A model generated the notes under the pieces. The model was not told the DNA's origin, ran no database searches, and saw only the letters and a list, made by a program, of their open reading frames with translations. Shown one piece after another: positions 27,197 to 34,905 of a stretch of 64,000 nucleotides of DNA (position 1 is the first letter of the stretch; every line of letters starts with the position of its first letter). The stretch is from Nocardioides daejeonensis (GTDB lineage Bacteria > Actinomycetota > Actinomycetes > Propionibacteriales > Nocardioidaceae): contig NZ_QHKZ01000001.1 in assembly GCF_003194585.1 (NCBI RefSeq), positions 1 to 64,000 on the forward strand, given 5' to 3'. The position numbers and the translations under genes were made by a program.

Positions 27197-27346
27197 ATGT
27201 CGCTCACCTCTCTCGTTATCACCGCGTCCGAGGCCAACGGCGAGGCGGCGGTGAACCCCTTCGTCATCGGTGGCATCGCCCTCGGCCTCCTGCTGTTCGC
27301 GCTGGTCGCGCTGATGATGTTCGGCGCTGGGCGTGAGCACAGCTGA
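27197..27346 (+). CDS. small single-pass membrane protein, 49 aa
   Basis: A 50-codon gene between proA and nadD. The N-terminus is polar (MSLTSLVITASEANGEAAVN). One strong helix (PFVIGGIALGLLLFALVALM) follows, then a short basic tail. The gene lies 47 nt after proA and 21 nt before nadD on the same strand. The clean membrane helix and position suggest a real conserved small protein; no function is known. Confidence 0.72.
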   Translation: MSLTSLVITASEANGEAAVNPFVIGGIALGLLLFALVALMMFGAGREHS

Positions 27347-27367
27347 CGGACGGCGCGTGGTGCTCCG

Positions 27368-27988
27368 GTGAGTGACCGGAGGCCCGGACGTCGACGGGTC
27401 GGCGTGATGGGGGGCACCTTCGACCCGATCCACCACGGCCACCTGGTCGCGGCGAGCGAGGTGCAGGCCTGGTTCGACCTCGACGAGGTCATCTTCGTGC
27501 CGACCGGCGCGCCGTGGCAGAAGGCAGACCGTGAGGTCTCGCCGGCCGAGCATCGCTACCTGATGACGGTGATCGCGACTGCGGCGAACCCTCGCTTCAG
27601 CGTGTCGCGGGTCGACATCGATCGGGCGGGGCCGACGTACACGATCGACACGTTGCGGGACCTGCAGGCGCAGGATCCCGACGCCGAGCTCTACTTCATC
27701 ACCGGGGCAGACGCACTCGCCAACATCTTCACGTGGCGAGACGCGCCGGAGCTCTTCGAGCTGGCCCACTTCGTGGGCTGCACCCGGCCCGGCTACGAGA
27801 TGGACCCGTCGATGCTCGTCGACATCCCCTCGGCCCGGGTCACCCTCGTCGAGATTCCGGCCCTGGCCATCTCCTCCACCGAATGCCGCAAGCGCAAGCA
27901 ACGTGGCGAGCCGGTCTGGTACCTGGTGCCGGACGGGGTGGTCCAGTACATCGCCAAGCACGACATCTATCCAGCGGAGACCGCATGA
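27368..27988 (+). CDS. nadD: nicotinate-nucleotide adenylyltransferase
   Basis: 206 residues. It adenylates nicotinate mononucleotide to deamido-NAD in NAD synthesis. The nucleotidyltransferase HxGH motif is in [17 protein letters not shown], and the C-terminal [20 protein letters not shown] carries the ISSTxxR motif. Other blocks: [10 protein letters not shown] and [18 protein letters not shown] 27368 is the start. Its stop overlaps the rsfS ATG (ATGA), matching the conserved actinobacterial order nadD-rsfS-phosphatase. Confidence 0.96.
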   Translation: MSDRRPGRRRVGVMGGTFDPIHHGHLVAASEVQAWFDLDEVIFVPTGAPWQKADREVSPAEHRYLMTVIATAANPRFSVSRVDIDRAGPTYTIDTLRDLQAQDPDAELYFITGADALANIFTWRDAPELFELAHFVGCTRPGYEMDPSMLVDIPSARVTLVEIPALAISSTECRKRKQRGEPVWYLVPDGVVQYIAKHDIYPAETA

Positions 27989-28359
27989 CCGCCACCGAGC
28001 AAGCACTTTCCCGTATTCGCGTCGCCGCGCTGGCGGCCGCCGACAAGCTCGCGCAGCAGATCGTCGCCTTCGACGTCTCCGAGCAACTGGCGATCACCGA
28101 TGCCTTCCTGCTCGCCTCCGCGGGCAACGACCGGCAGGTACGCGCGATCGTCGACGAGATCGAGGACAAGCTCCGCGAGGTCGACGCCAAGCCGATCCGG
28201 CGCGAGGGCCACAAGGACGGACGCTGGGTGCTGCTCGACTACGGCGACGTCGTGGTGCACGTGCAGCACGAGGAGGAGCGCGCCTTCTACGCGCTGGAGC
28301 GGCTGTGGAGCGACTGCCCGGCGATCGAGCTGCCCGCCGAGGCGCGCGGCGAGCGGTGA
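27985..28359 (+). CDS. rsfS: ribosome silencing factor
   Basis: 124 residues of the RsfS/Iojap family. It binds ribosomal protein L14 and blocks subunit joining under nutrient limitation. Typical parts are [60 protein letters not shown] and [10 protein letters not shown]. It is coupled at both ends: it starts inside the nadD stop, and its own TGA overlaps the GTG of the phosphatase gene. Confidence 0.96.
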   Translation: MTATEQALSRIRVAALAAADKLAQQIVAFDVSEQLAITDAFLLASAGNDRQVRAIVDEIEDKLREVDAKPIRREGHKDGRWVLLDYGDVVVHVQHEEERAFYALERLWSDCPAIELPAEARGER

Positions 28360-28970
28360 GGCGGCGCCTGGTCCTGCTGCGCCACGGCCAGACGTCGTGG
28401 AACCTGCAGCGTCGCGGGCAGGGGCACGTCGACATCCCGCTCGACGAGGTGGGCATCGCGCAGGCGCGGGCCGCGGCCCCCTGGGCGGCTGGGTTCGACC
28501 CGGTGGCCGTCTGGTCCTCCGACCTCTCCCGCGCCCGGGTGACCGCCGAGTACGCCGCGGCGGAGCTCGGGCTGGCCGTGCGCGTCGACGCGCGGCTGCG
28601 TGAGTTCAACCTGGGCGAGAGAGCCGGGCTGGCGCTGCCCGACTACCAGGCCCAGCATCCCGAGGAGTACGCGCGGTTCGCCCGTGGCGACTTCCGGGAC
28701 GTCCCCGGAGCCGAGCAGGTCCCCGACGTCGCCAAGCGGATGTGCGATGTGCTGGGGGATGCGGGTGAAGCCTTGGGGGAGGGAGACGCCGCGCTGGTGG
28801 TCTCGCACGGCTCCGCCATCAAGGCCGCGGTGCTCGCCATGCTGGGCCTGCCGGTCGAGCTCAAGACGCTCGCCGGCCTGCCCAACTGCGGTGCCGCCGT
28901 ACTGGAGGAGTCGGAGGCGGCGCCGGCCGGCTGGCACCTCGCAGGCTACGGCCTGCAAGCGCCTGTCTGA
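28356..28970 (+). CDS. histidine phosphatase family protein (GpgP-like)
   Basis: 204 residues of the phosphoglycerate-mutase-like phosphatase superfamily. The phosphate-accepting His is in LVLLRHGQTSWN; the second Arg/Glu pair is in LREFNLGERAG and the distal His in LVVSHGSAIKAAV. Position directly after nadD-rsfS matches the mycobacterial glucosyl-3-phosphoglycerate phosphatase gene, so methylglucose lipopolysaccharide precursor or phosphoglycerate metabolism is a reasonable guess. The GTG start overlaps the rsfS TGA. Confidence 0.88.
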   Translation: MRRRLVLLRHGQTSWNLQRRGQGHVDIPLDEVGIAQARAAAPWAAGFDPVAVWSSDLSRARVTAEYAAAELGLAVRVDARLREFNLGERAGLALPDYQAQHPEEYARFARGDFRDVPGAEQVPDVAKRMCDVLGDAGEALGEGDAALVVSHGSAIKAAVLAMLGLPVELKTLAGLPNCGAAVLEESEAAPAGWHLAGYGLQAPV

Positions 28971-29062
28971 GGTCGCTCGCCCCGCCCCCGATTTCGCATC
29001 TGCCGGGCGACATGGTTAGTATTCTCGACGTTGCCGACGCCGGAGACGGGGTCGAAGACGAT

Positions 29063-29135
29063 GGGGCTGTGGCGCAGCTGGTAGCGCATCTGCATGGCAT
29101 GCAGAGGGTCAGGGGTTCGAGTCCCCTCAGCTCCA
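29063..29135 (+). tRNA. tRNA-Ala (anticodon GGC)
   Basis: A 73-nt cloverleaf. Acceptor GGGGCTG pairs with CAGCTCC; D stem GCGC/GCGC; anticodon stem TCTGC/GCAGA with loop ATGGCAT (anticodon GGC); T stem AGGGG/CCCCT with loop TTCGAGT. The discriminator is A at 29135 and CCA is not encoded. The 3' half serves as the integration target of the element that follows. Confidence 0.96.
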
Positions 29136-29136
29136 C
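29102..29136 (+). repeat. attL: left direct repeat inside tRNA-Ala
   Basis: Runs from CAGAGGGTC through the T arm to CTCCAC. It keeps the tRNA intact. It is identical to the right copy except C at 29131 where the right copy has T. Confidence 0.85.
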
Positions 29137-29153
29137 CCAACGTGCAGGTCAAA

Positions 29154-29195
29154 CAGCCGTGAGTGAGCCCAACTGAGAGGGCCAGCTCATGGCTG
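29154..29195. repeat. inverted repeat at the left end of the element
   Basis: CAGCCGTGAG (29154-29163) and CTCATGGCTG (29186-29195) are complementary with one mismatch (a G-U pair in RNA). It could terminate tRNA transcription or be a recombinase arm site. The remaining stretch to the integrase start at 29345 shows no gene. Confidence 0.4.
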
Positions 29196-29344
29196 TTGTC
29201 CATTTACTGCATCTTTCTGGGACACACCGCCGGCGCCCGCACCCCTCCGGACCGGATCCCGCCCCGGCCGCGACAGCGGCGCCGACGTCGCGGACACCAC
29301 CTGCCGACCGAGCAGCCGGTGGTCCCGACTGCTACAACCACGCG

Positions 29345-30320
29345 ATGACCCCCTCCCACCCGCTCGACCCGACCACGGCCGGGGACGGCCTCACCGACGC
29401 CGACATCACCAGGATCACCGCCGCCCTGGACGCCGCCATCGCCCCCTCTACCCGGGCGGTCTACCTCTCCGCATGGCGCCGCTGGAACCGGTGGTGCACC
29501 GAACACGGCCACAACCCGCTACCCGCCACACCCGCGGCGGTGTGCGCCTACCTCACCCAGCGAGTCGAGCAGGGCCTGTCCACCGCTAGCATCGACCTCA
29601 CCTGCTCCTCGCTCTCCTTCCACCACCGCCAAGCCGGCTACACCGACCCGATCACCCACGCGGCCGTCCGCCAGGTCCGCGCCGGCATCCGCCGCACCCT
29701 GGGCACCGCACCCCGCCGCCCAGCACGCCCTCGACGTCGCCGACCTGCGCCGGATCCTGGCCGCCATTGACCGCACCAGCCTCACCGGCGCCCGCGACGC
29801 CGACATCATCTTGATCGACTTCGCCTCCGCGCTACGACGCTCCGAACTCGCCGCCCTCACGCTGGCCGACCTCGACATCCGCCCCCACGGACTGCTGCTG
29901 ACCGCCCGCCGATCCAAGACCGACCAAGAAGGACGCGGCCACGTCGTCGGCGTCGTCCACGGCCAGCACGCCGCCACCGACCCGATCGCCGCCCTCCACC
30001 ACTCGCTCAACCGCCGCGGCCACACCCCCGGACCACTGTTCGTCAACCTCCGCACCGGCCACCTCACCCACGACCCGATCCACGGGGACGGCATCGCCCG
30101 GATGCTCAAACGCCGCGCCACCGCCGCCGGCCTCAGCGCTGAGCGGATCACCGGCCACTCCCTGCGCTCCGGACACGCCACCACCGCCGCCCTGGCCGGC
30201 GTCAGCATCGAGAAGATCGCCGCCCAAACCCGCCACCGACACCTGTCCACGCTCCTGGAACGCTACATCCGCCCCATCGACGCGCTGCAGCACACCACCA
30301 GCGGCGACCTCGGCCTCTGA
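29345..30320 (+). pseudogene. tyrosine recombinase/integrase with a frameshift
   Basis: The N-terminal SAM-like core-binding domain reads from MTPSHPLDP through STRAVYLSAWRRWNRWC to IRRTLGTAPRR. The frame then shifts at the C-rich stretch 29711-29721 (one extra C, or loss of two) and resumes at QHALDVADLRRILAAID. The catalytic domain is otherwise complete: Arg in ALRRSEL, Lys in ARRSKTDQ, HSLRSG (HxxR), His in RHRHLS and the nucleophile Tyr in LERYIRP. It lies at the tRNA end, as expected for an element using that att site. It may be inactivated, a sequencing error in a C run, or expressed by slippage. Confidence 0.82.
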
Positions 30321-30480
30321 GGCCCGACGGGACAGCGGCCGGCACGGGGCACCCGTTTCGCGTCCGCCCGGCTAACAGCGCGACCAGACAACACACACCA
30401 CGTGCGCCGCCTCGCGAGAAAAGACTCACGCGGCAAGGTGCCGACCAGATCTCGGCGATGGTCACACCACAACAGCCGAA

Positions 30481-30516
30481 TACAACGTTGACGTTGTATA
30501 ACGTTGGAGTTATGAT
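30481..30516 (+). promoter_or_regulatory. promoter and operator of the toxin-antitoxin pair
   Basis: TTGACG (30488-30493) and TATGAT (30511-30516) are spaced by 17 bp. The perfect palindrome TACAACGT-TG-ACGTTGTA (30481-30498) overlaps the -35 box, the usual place for autorepression by a toxin-antitoxin complex. GTG 30523 is 6 nt past the -10 box, so the mRNA should be leaderless. Confidence 0.75.
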
Positions 30517-30522
30517 CGTCGT

Positions 30523-30888
30523 GTGTCTTGGGAAGTGATCCTGCTCGATGAAGTGGAGGAGTGGTTCCTCCGCCTCGCTGAACGGGAGGCCGGCCAAGTC
30601 GACGCAGTGACAGCCGCAATCGACATGCTTGCCGTAAACGGACCAACGTTGGGGCGACCGATAGTTGATCGCGTCAAGGGGTCGAGGCGGCACAACATGA
30701 AGGAACTGCGACCGTCGGCGACGAGTATCCGAATCCTGTTCATCTTCGACCCGGCACGAAGCGCGGTTCTGCTGGTTGCCGGCGACAAGGCTGGCGATTG
30801 GAAGGGCTGGTACGACGACAACATCCCGGTAGCCGAGAAGCGGTTCAACGCGTGGCTGGCCGGTGACTACGACGAGGAGGTCGACTGA
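30523..30888 (+). CDS. HigB/RelE-type toxin
   Basis: 121 residues of the phage-derived Gp49/HigB-like RelE superfamily, which are ribosome-dependent or free mRNA interferases. Recognisable: WEVILLDEVEEWFLRL, MLAVNGPTLGRPIVDRVKGS, MKELRPSATSIRILFIFDP and VLLVAGDKAGDWKGWYDDNI. The toxin-first order and the XRE partner match HigBA. The GTG start has no ribosome site, consistent with a leaderless message. One base separates it from the antitoxin ATG. Confidence 0.88.
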   Translation: MSWEVILLDEVEEWFLRLAEREAGQVDAVTAAIDMLAVNGPTLGRPIVDRVKGSRRHNMKELRPSATSIRILFIFDPARSAVLLVAGDKAGDWKGWYDDNIPVAEKRFNAWLAGDYDEEVD

Positions 30889-30889
30889 C

Positions 30890-31210
30890 ATGGCTCGAAA
30901 CTGGACTGAGGTTCGTCGCGACGCCGCTGAGGCTGGTCTCATCGATGAGCAGCGCGTTGAGAACGCCCGCAGGGAGATGGCTGGCGAGGTGCGCGCGTTC
31001 CGCCTGGCCGAGATCCGTAAGGGCCAGCACGTCTCGCAGAAGGCGCTCGCCGCCGGCATGCGTGTCTCCCAAGCTCGTGTATCAACCATCGAACGCGGCG
31101 AACTCAGTCGCACAGAACTGGGAACCCTGCAGGCCTACGTCGAGGCACTCGGAGGCCACCTGAAGATCGTCGCCGACTTCGGCGACGAGACCCTCGTAGT
31201 ACGCGACTGA
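30890..31210 (+). CDS. XRE-family antitoxin (HigA-like)
   Basis: 106 residues. An N-terminal helical region contacts the toxin. The HTH_3 DNA-binding domain follows (HVSQKALAAGMRVSQARVST, with IERGELSRTELGTLQAYVEA completing the fold), and the C-terminal strand LKIVADFGDETLVV closes it. It would neutralise the upstream toxin and bind the palindrome at 30481-30498. Its start follows the toxin stop immediately, so translation is coupled. Confidence 0.9.
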   Translation: MARNWTEVRRDAAEAGLIDEQRVENARREMAGEVRAFRLAEIRKGQHVSQKALAAGMRVSQARVSTIERGELSRTELGTLQAYVEALGGHLKIVADFGDETLVVRD

Positions 31211-31348
31211 GCACTCCCACCACGCCCAGCCGAGCCCAGCGACACAGCAGCGGGACAACGCCGTTGACGTCGCTCGATGGATCACCCCGCTCATTCGCGG
31301 TGGTAGGACGCAGCTTCCGGACCGCCCAGGCAGCGACTAGTTGGTGCG

Positions 31349-31771
31349 TCAGGCCAGGTCCTCAAACGACTCTTCCCCGGGCCTCCAGCACATCCAGGCT
31401 TGGTCCTCGAAACCGGTCAGGAGGGCGATCTCCGGACCAGTCAGTGCTTCCCTGTCGGGATGCAACGCGATCGCCCCGGTCGGGAACTCGAGGCGCAGTC
31501 CTGTCCCTGTCGCCTCACACGTGCGTTGCACCAGGTCAGGGATCAGGGCACGGAGTGCGTCCGCGTAGCCCAGGTCGCCATCCGAGAACACTTGCCCGCC
31601 TGCCGTTTCTACTGTTGGCATCGCGTCGCAGTTCAGGATGGGCATGTCTTCTCCGAGGCCATCGAACCGCAGTTGGACGTAGTCGTGAACAAACTGCACC
31701 GAGAACAATCGCGCCCCTACGAGCCTCCCCAGGAGGTCGTTCGGGATGTAGGTCGGCGGATCAAGGGACAT
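31349..31771 (-). CDS. unrecognised accessory protein, 140 aa
   Basis: The product starts MSLDPPTYIPNDLLGRLVGA and is acidic and beta-rich, with segments such as LRFDGLGEDMPILNCDAM, TGLRLEFPTGAIALHPD and EDQAWMCWRPGEESFEDLA. No signal peptide or membrane segment is present. It faces away from the OLD nuclease gene with a 216-bp gap. I do not recognise the family; the composition resembles small cytosolic proteins that accompany immunity or defence genes. The codon pattern supports this frame over the opposing one. Confidence 0.62.
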   Translation of the reverse strand: MSLDPPTYIPNDLLGRLVGARLFSVQFVHDYVQLRFDGLGEDMPILNCDAMPTVETAGGQVFSDGDLGYADALRALIPDLVQRTCEATGTGLRLEFPTGAIALHPDREALTGPEIALLTGFEDQAWMCWRPGEESFEDLA

Positions 31772-31987
31772 GTGCTCATGGTGCCGTACGAAGTGTCAGC
31801 GTTTCCTCAGATCCGCGCGTCCCGCACGCGGCGGATCGACGCACTCTCCAAGCCGCACGGGCCACGGCAAGGTGGCTTTCAGGTAGCCGTCATATCTCCA
31901 CTGGCCGGGTCGTTTCGGTCTGGTCTCCCCCAAGTGTCGGATGTTCCGGGCAGGATGACGTCACCACCCCTCCCGTCTGGAGTCAAC

Positions 31988-33895
31988 TTGAGGATCAAGG
32001 CAGTCGAGATTGAGAACTTCCGCTCCGCAAAGCACTTGGTTTGCGACTTCGGAGCGGTTACCTCGCTGATCGGACCGAACGGCGCAGGCAAGTCGAACAT
32101 CTTGCGTGCCTTGGACTGGTTCTTCAATGGGATCAAGGACTCTCTCTCGGCCGACGATGTGCACCGCGGAGCTGTCGACGACCACGAGACTGGGCCACGG
32201 ATTCGAGTCAGGGTTGACTTCGAGGACCTCACCGACGAAGACCGCGAGGCGCTTGGGCCCCGCTACTGTCCGGATGCGGGAACTACCACGTTCACTGCAT
32301 GGCGCAGTTGGCAGAACGGGGGAGATAAGATCACGGCGAAGGCATTCGCGTATCCCGCATTCGAAGCGGTACGGGCCTGTACTTCAGCCGGCGACAAGCG
32401 CGCCGCATACAACGAGGTTCGAGCAGGAGATCCGACGCTGGGACTCCCGTCATGCAGTTCGGCTGCTGCGGTAGAAGACGCGATGAACGCGTGGGAGCGC
32501 GACCATCCGGACTTGCTGGCCGAGGCCGAGGTGTCCGATACGCACTTCTTCGGCATCGGCGGACAGGGAAAGCTCGGTGAGCTGTTCGATTTCGTCTTCG
32601 TGTCAGCGGACCTACGCGCGACGGAAGAGACGTCGTCTGCGCGCGACTCGCTAATCAGCAGGATCTTGCAGCGCGCGGTGATGAGGGACAGCTTCGACAC
32701 CGCAACCGCCGCTCTCGCCGCTGAGTTCGCCAGAAAGTACGACGAACTCGCAGACGAGCATCTCAGCGAGCAACTCGGCGACCTTGCCGCGGAGCTCTCC
32801 ACCGAGATCAGCAACTACAGCCTCGGACGCTCGATACATCTCCGCCAAGGCCAAGCGCAGATGAAGCCGACACCCGCTGCCGTCATGGTTCAGGTTGCCG
32901 AGCTATCGACCGAGACACCCGTCAATCTCCAGGGACATGGCTTCCAGCGGACGCTGCTGCTGGCGGCGCTTACTGTCCTGTCCCGGCGCAAGCGCGCGGC
33001 GCAAGGCGCCGGTCAGATGTTTCTTGCGATCGAAGAGCCAGAACTGTTTCAGCACCCCACGCAAGCTCGCGCATTCGCCTCGGTCTTGCGCAGCATCGCG
33101 ACCGATCGTGAGCAGAAGACGCAGGTCGCCTACGCCACGCATAGCCCGCACTTCGTGCACCCTGCCTACTTCGATGAGGTGCGCCGCATCTCAACGGTCA
33201 GGGCGACCGGCTCGGACTACACGTATGCGCGAGTCACTCAAGCTACCGTCGACGGTGCCGAGCAGGCCCTGGCAGGCTTTCTCGCGGCGAAAACACTGGC
33301 CAGACGATGGGATCAAGTCTGTCTCAAGTATCTTCCCGAGGCTCTCTTTGCTGAGGGGGTGATCCTCGTCGAAGGCGACGAGGACGCCGCCATACTTGAG
33401 GGGGTAGGCGGTCGCGTCAACGACCTCGCCGTCAGCGGCTATTGCGTCGCGCCGGTCAGCGGGAAGTCGAACATGTACATCCCGTTCGCAATCTTGAAAC
33501 TCCTCGGCGTTCCGACGTTGATGGTGGTTGACAACGACTCCGGTTGTGCTGAACGCATGAGGAAGATCGGCAGGCCGGAGGACAAGGTCGCGGAAGCGGT
33601 GGAGGCCAACAAGGCGAGCAACCGGAAGCTATGCCGGTTTGTCGGTGCCAATGAGGAGGACTACCCGACAGGGTCGGTCGGCGCCAACCTGGTGTTCGTG
33701 CCGGACACCCTTGAAACGCTTCTAGCGAGTGAGTTGCCAGGGTGGGATCTCACGCGGAAAGAAGTGATCGAGCAGGGCCGTGGAGTCGAGGGTAAGAACG
33801 CAGCCACCTACGCGTTGGCTGCGCGGGAGTGCCAAGGCGAGCCCGGAGAGCACCTTGCTCGCATCCTGAATTTCTGCTCGCCAGCGGCCGCCTAG
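31988..33895 (+). CDS. OLD-family ATPase-TOPRIM nuclease (candidate phage defence)
   Basis: 635 residues. The N-terminal ABC-type ATPase has LRIKAVEIENFRSAK, Walker A LIGPNGAGKSNI, signature LQGHGFQRTLLLAAL, Walker B MFLAIEEPELFQHPTQ and the switch His in VAYATHSPHFV. The C-terminal TOPRIM domain has FAEGVILVEGDEDAAILEG (metal Glu) and LMVVDNDSG (Asp-x-Asp). This is the layout of OLD nucleases and of GajA. No GajB helicase or other partner is next to it, so it looks like a stand-alone class 1 OLD. TTG 31988 is preferred because GGAG lies 5 nt upstream and OLD proteins begin at this strand; ATG 31955 is the alternative. Confidence 0.87.
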   Translation: MRIKAVEIENFRSAKHLVCDFGAVTSLIGPNGAGKSNILRALDWFFNGIKDSLSADDVHRGAVDDHETGPRIRVRVDFEDLTDEDREALGPRYCPDAGTTTFTAWRSWQNGGDKITAKAFAYPAFEAVRACTSAGDKRAAYNEVRAGDPTLGLPSCSSAAAVEDAMNAWERDHPDLLAEAEVSDTHFFGIGGQGKLGELFDFVFVSADLRATEETSSARDSLISRILQRAVMRDSFDTATAALAAEFARKYDELADEHLSEQLGDLAAELSTEISNYSLGRSIHLRQGQAQMKPTPAAVMVQVAELSTETPVNLQGHGFQRTLLLAALTVLSRRKRAAQGAGQMFLAIEEPELFQHPTQARAFASVLRSIATDREQKTQVAYATHSPHFVHPAYFDEVRRISTVRATGSDYTYARVTQATVDGAEQALAGFLAAKTLARRWDQVCLKYLPEALFAEGVILVEGDEDAAILEGVGGRVNDLAVSGYCVAPVSGKSNMYIPFAILKLLGVPTLMVVDNDSGCAERMRKIGRPEDKVAEAVEANKASNRKLCRFVGANEEDYPTGSVGANLVFVPDTLETLLASELPGWDLTRKEVIEQGRGVEGKNAATYALAARECQGEPGEHLARILNFCSPAAA

Positions 33896-33931
33896 CCGGG
33901 GCGATTGGCGATGGCGCGCAGACCCCGCCAG

Positions 33932-34249
33932 TCAGCCCGGAGGGTTGAAGTCAGCCCACCCGCTGGGGATTGTTCGGGCCGACCGATTGCCCCGCGACGT
34001 GCCAGAACGGTTTGAGCGAGACGAGCGGGCGCCCTTTCGCTTGCTTGAATGGCTGTGCCTGAAGCCGATGCGGTCTTCATTGCGAAACTCGCCCAAGTAG
34101 TTGCCGTCAGGGCTGAAGATGAGACCTTCGTCGGTGATGTGCCCAAGGTAGAGCCCCTGCCGATTCCAGATGTGCCCGCCGTCGATCTTGTATGGCACAC
34201 CACCAAGTGAGTACGCGACATCCATGAACCGCACCATACGACCGACCAC
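33932..34249 (-). CDS. small protein with YLG/beta-strand repeats (4-fold beta flower-like)
   Basis: 105 residues or slightly fewer (ATG 34249, 34237 or 34225). The first 65 residues contain short beta-hairpin units: YSLGGVPYKIDGGHIWNRQG, LYLGHITDEGLIFSPDGNYL, GEFRNEDRIGF. These recall 4-fold beta flower proteins, small bacterial domains of unknown function. A Ser/Arg-rich tail follows. It converges on the OLD nuclease gene and lies inside the element. No enzyme motif is seen. Confidence 0.6.
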   Translation of the reverse strand: MVGRMVRFMDVAYSLGGVPYKIDGGHIWNRQGLYLGHITDEGLIFSPDGNYLGEFRNEDRIGFRHSHSSKRKGARSSRSNRSGTSRGNRSARTIPSGWADFNPPG

Positions 34250-34707
34250 CGACAGCCAGAATGGTTGACGTCAGCCGCGGCCCGAGGAAGGATTCTGTCA
34301 CTCCGATCGACCACGGCGGTGCACCGCGTGATTTGGTGGGCGCGTCAACATCACGTCTATCTGGGTGAAGTGACCACCCCGACGTCCCCTTCCATGCTGA
34401 GGTGTGCGCCGAGGTTTTCGTCGGTCCGGGATGGTGTCCTGCCGCGGTCGCGTCGCGATGGCGCGCGGATCCGCGCGGCGGTGAGAGCAGTGGCCGTCTC
34501 GGCAAGGGGCGCCCGGCCCCTGAACGACACACCTGCCGAGGTGCCCAGAAACGGTCCAGTTGACCGCATCGCAACGCTTCGAACTACCTCGATCAACAAC
34601 GTATGGTGGTTAGGCAATCCGTTGCTCGCTTCATCGCTGCAGGTCAGCATGCAAAGGGTGGAGATCCCTCGCATCAACTCGTGTCAGGAAAACCTGGCCG
34701 ACCGGTA
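34250..34707. other. right end of the element without a convincing gene
   Basis: This stretch between the YLG-repeat gene and the right att copy has open frames on both strands, but none shows biased third positions, a ribosome site or a recognisable motif. It probably holds remnants or the recombination arm region of the element. Confidence 0.5.
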
Positions 34708-34742
34708 CAGAGGGTCAGGGGTTCGAGTCCCCTCAGTTCCAC
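34708..34742 (+). repeat. attR: right direct repeat (tRNA-Ala 3' fragment)
   Basis: A copy of the tRNA T arm and 3' acceptor strand with no 5' half, so it is not a tRNA gene. It differs from the left copy by one base (T at 34737). Confidence 0.85.
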
Positions 34743-34766
34743 TAGAGGTTCGGCTAACGGACTATC

Positions 34767-34795
34767 CTGAGGTGGGCCACGAAGGTCCGCCTCAG
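34767..34795 (+). terminator. hairpin just right of attR, possibly the ancestral tRNA-Ala terminator
   Basis: CTGAGGTGG (34767-34775) pairs with CCGCCTCAG (34787-34795) at 8 of 9 positions. Before insertion it would have stood about 25 bp after the tRNA. No T tract follows, so the role is tentative. Confidence 0.4.
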
Positions 34796-34905
34796 CGCGT
34801 TTCTGGGCGTCTCGCGCTCGATGGATGAGTCGTCGCACGCCGCGCACTCCCATCGCGAAACCACGTTCCAGCACCACGCTGGAGTACCCGTGCGACGATT
34901 CGGCC

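Larger units (their letters stand above)
29102..34742. mobile_element. 5.6-kb tRNA-Ala-integrated element
   Basis: The 3' part of tRNA-Ala (29102-29136) recurs as a 35-bp direct repeat at 34708-34742 with one mismatch. Between the copies lie an integrase with all tyrosine-recombinase catalytic residues but a frameshift, a toxin-antitoxin pair, an unrecognised gene, an OLD-family nuclease gene and a YLG-repeat protein. The cargo has visibly lower GC and less biased codons than the flanks. Size, lack of structural or replication genes and the broken integrase suggest a small non-autonomous or decaying genomic island rather than a prophage. Confidence 0.85.

Noticed and set aside
31400..31987. 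N-terminal extension of the OLD nuclease frame
   Set aside because: The frame stays open by chance and overlaps the 140-residue gene on the other strand; its translation lacks any family resemblance, and a ribosome site stands before TTG 31988.
31988..33895. Gabija anti-phage system
   Set aside because: The ATPase-TOPRIM protein fits GajA, but no UvrD-like helicase (GajB) is adjacent. It is described as a stand-alone OLD nuclease.
34708..34742. A second tRNA gene
   Set aside because: Only the T arm and 3' acceptor strand are present; there is no 5' acceptor, D or anticodon arm. It is the right att copy.
34265..34828. Open frames of 100-190 codons on both strands near the right end of the element
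   Set aside because: They cross the att repeat, lack codon bias and ribosome sites, and show no recognisable motif.
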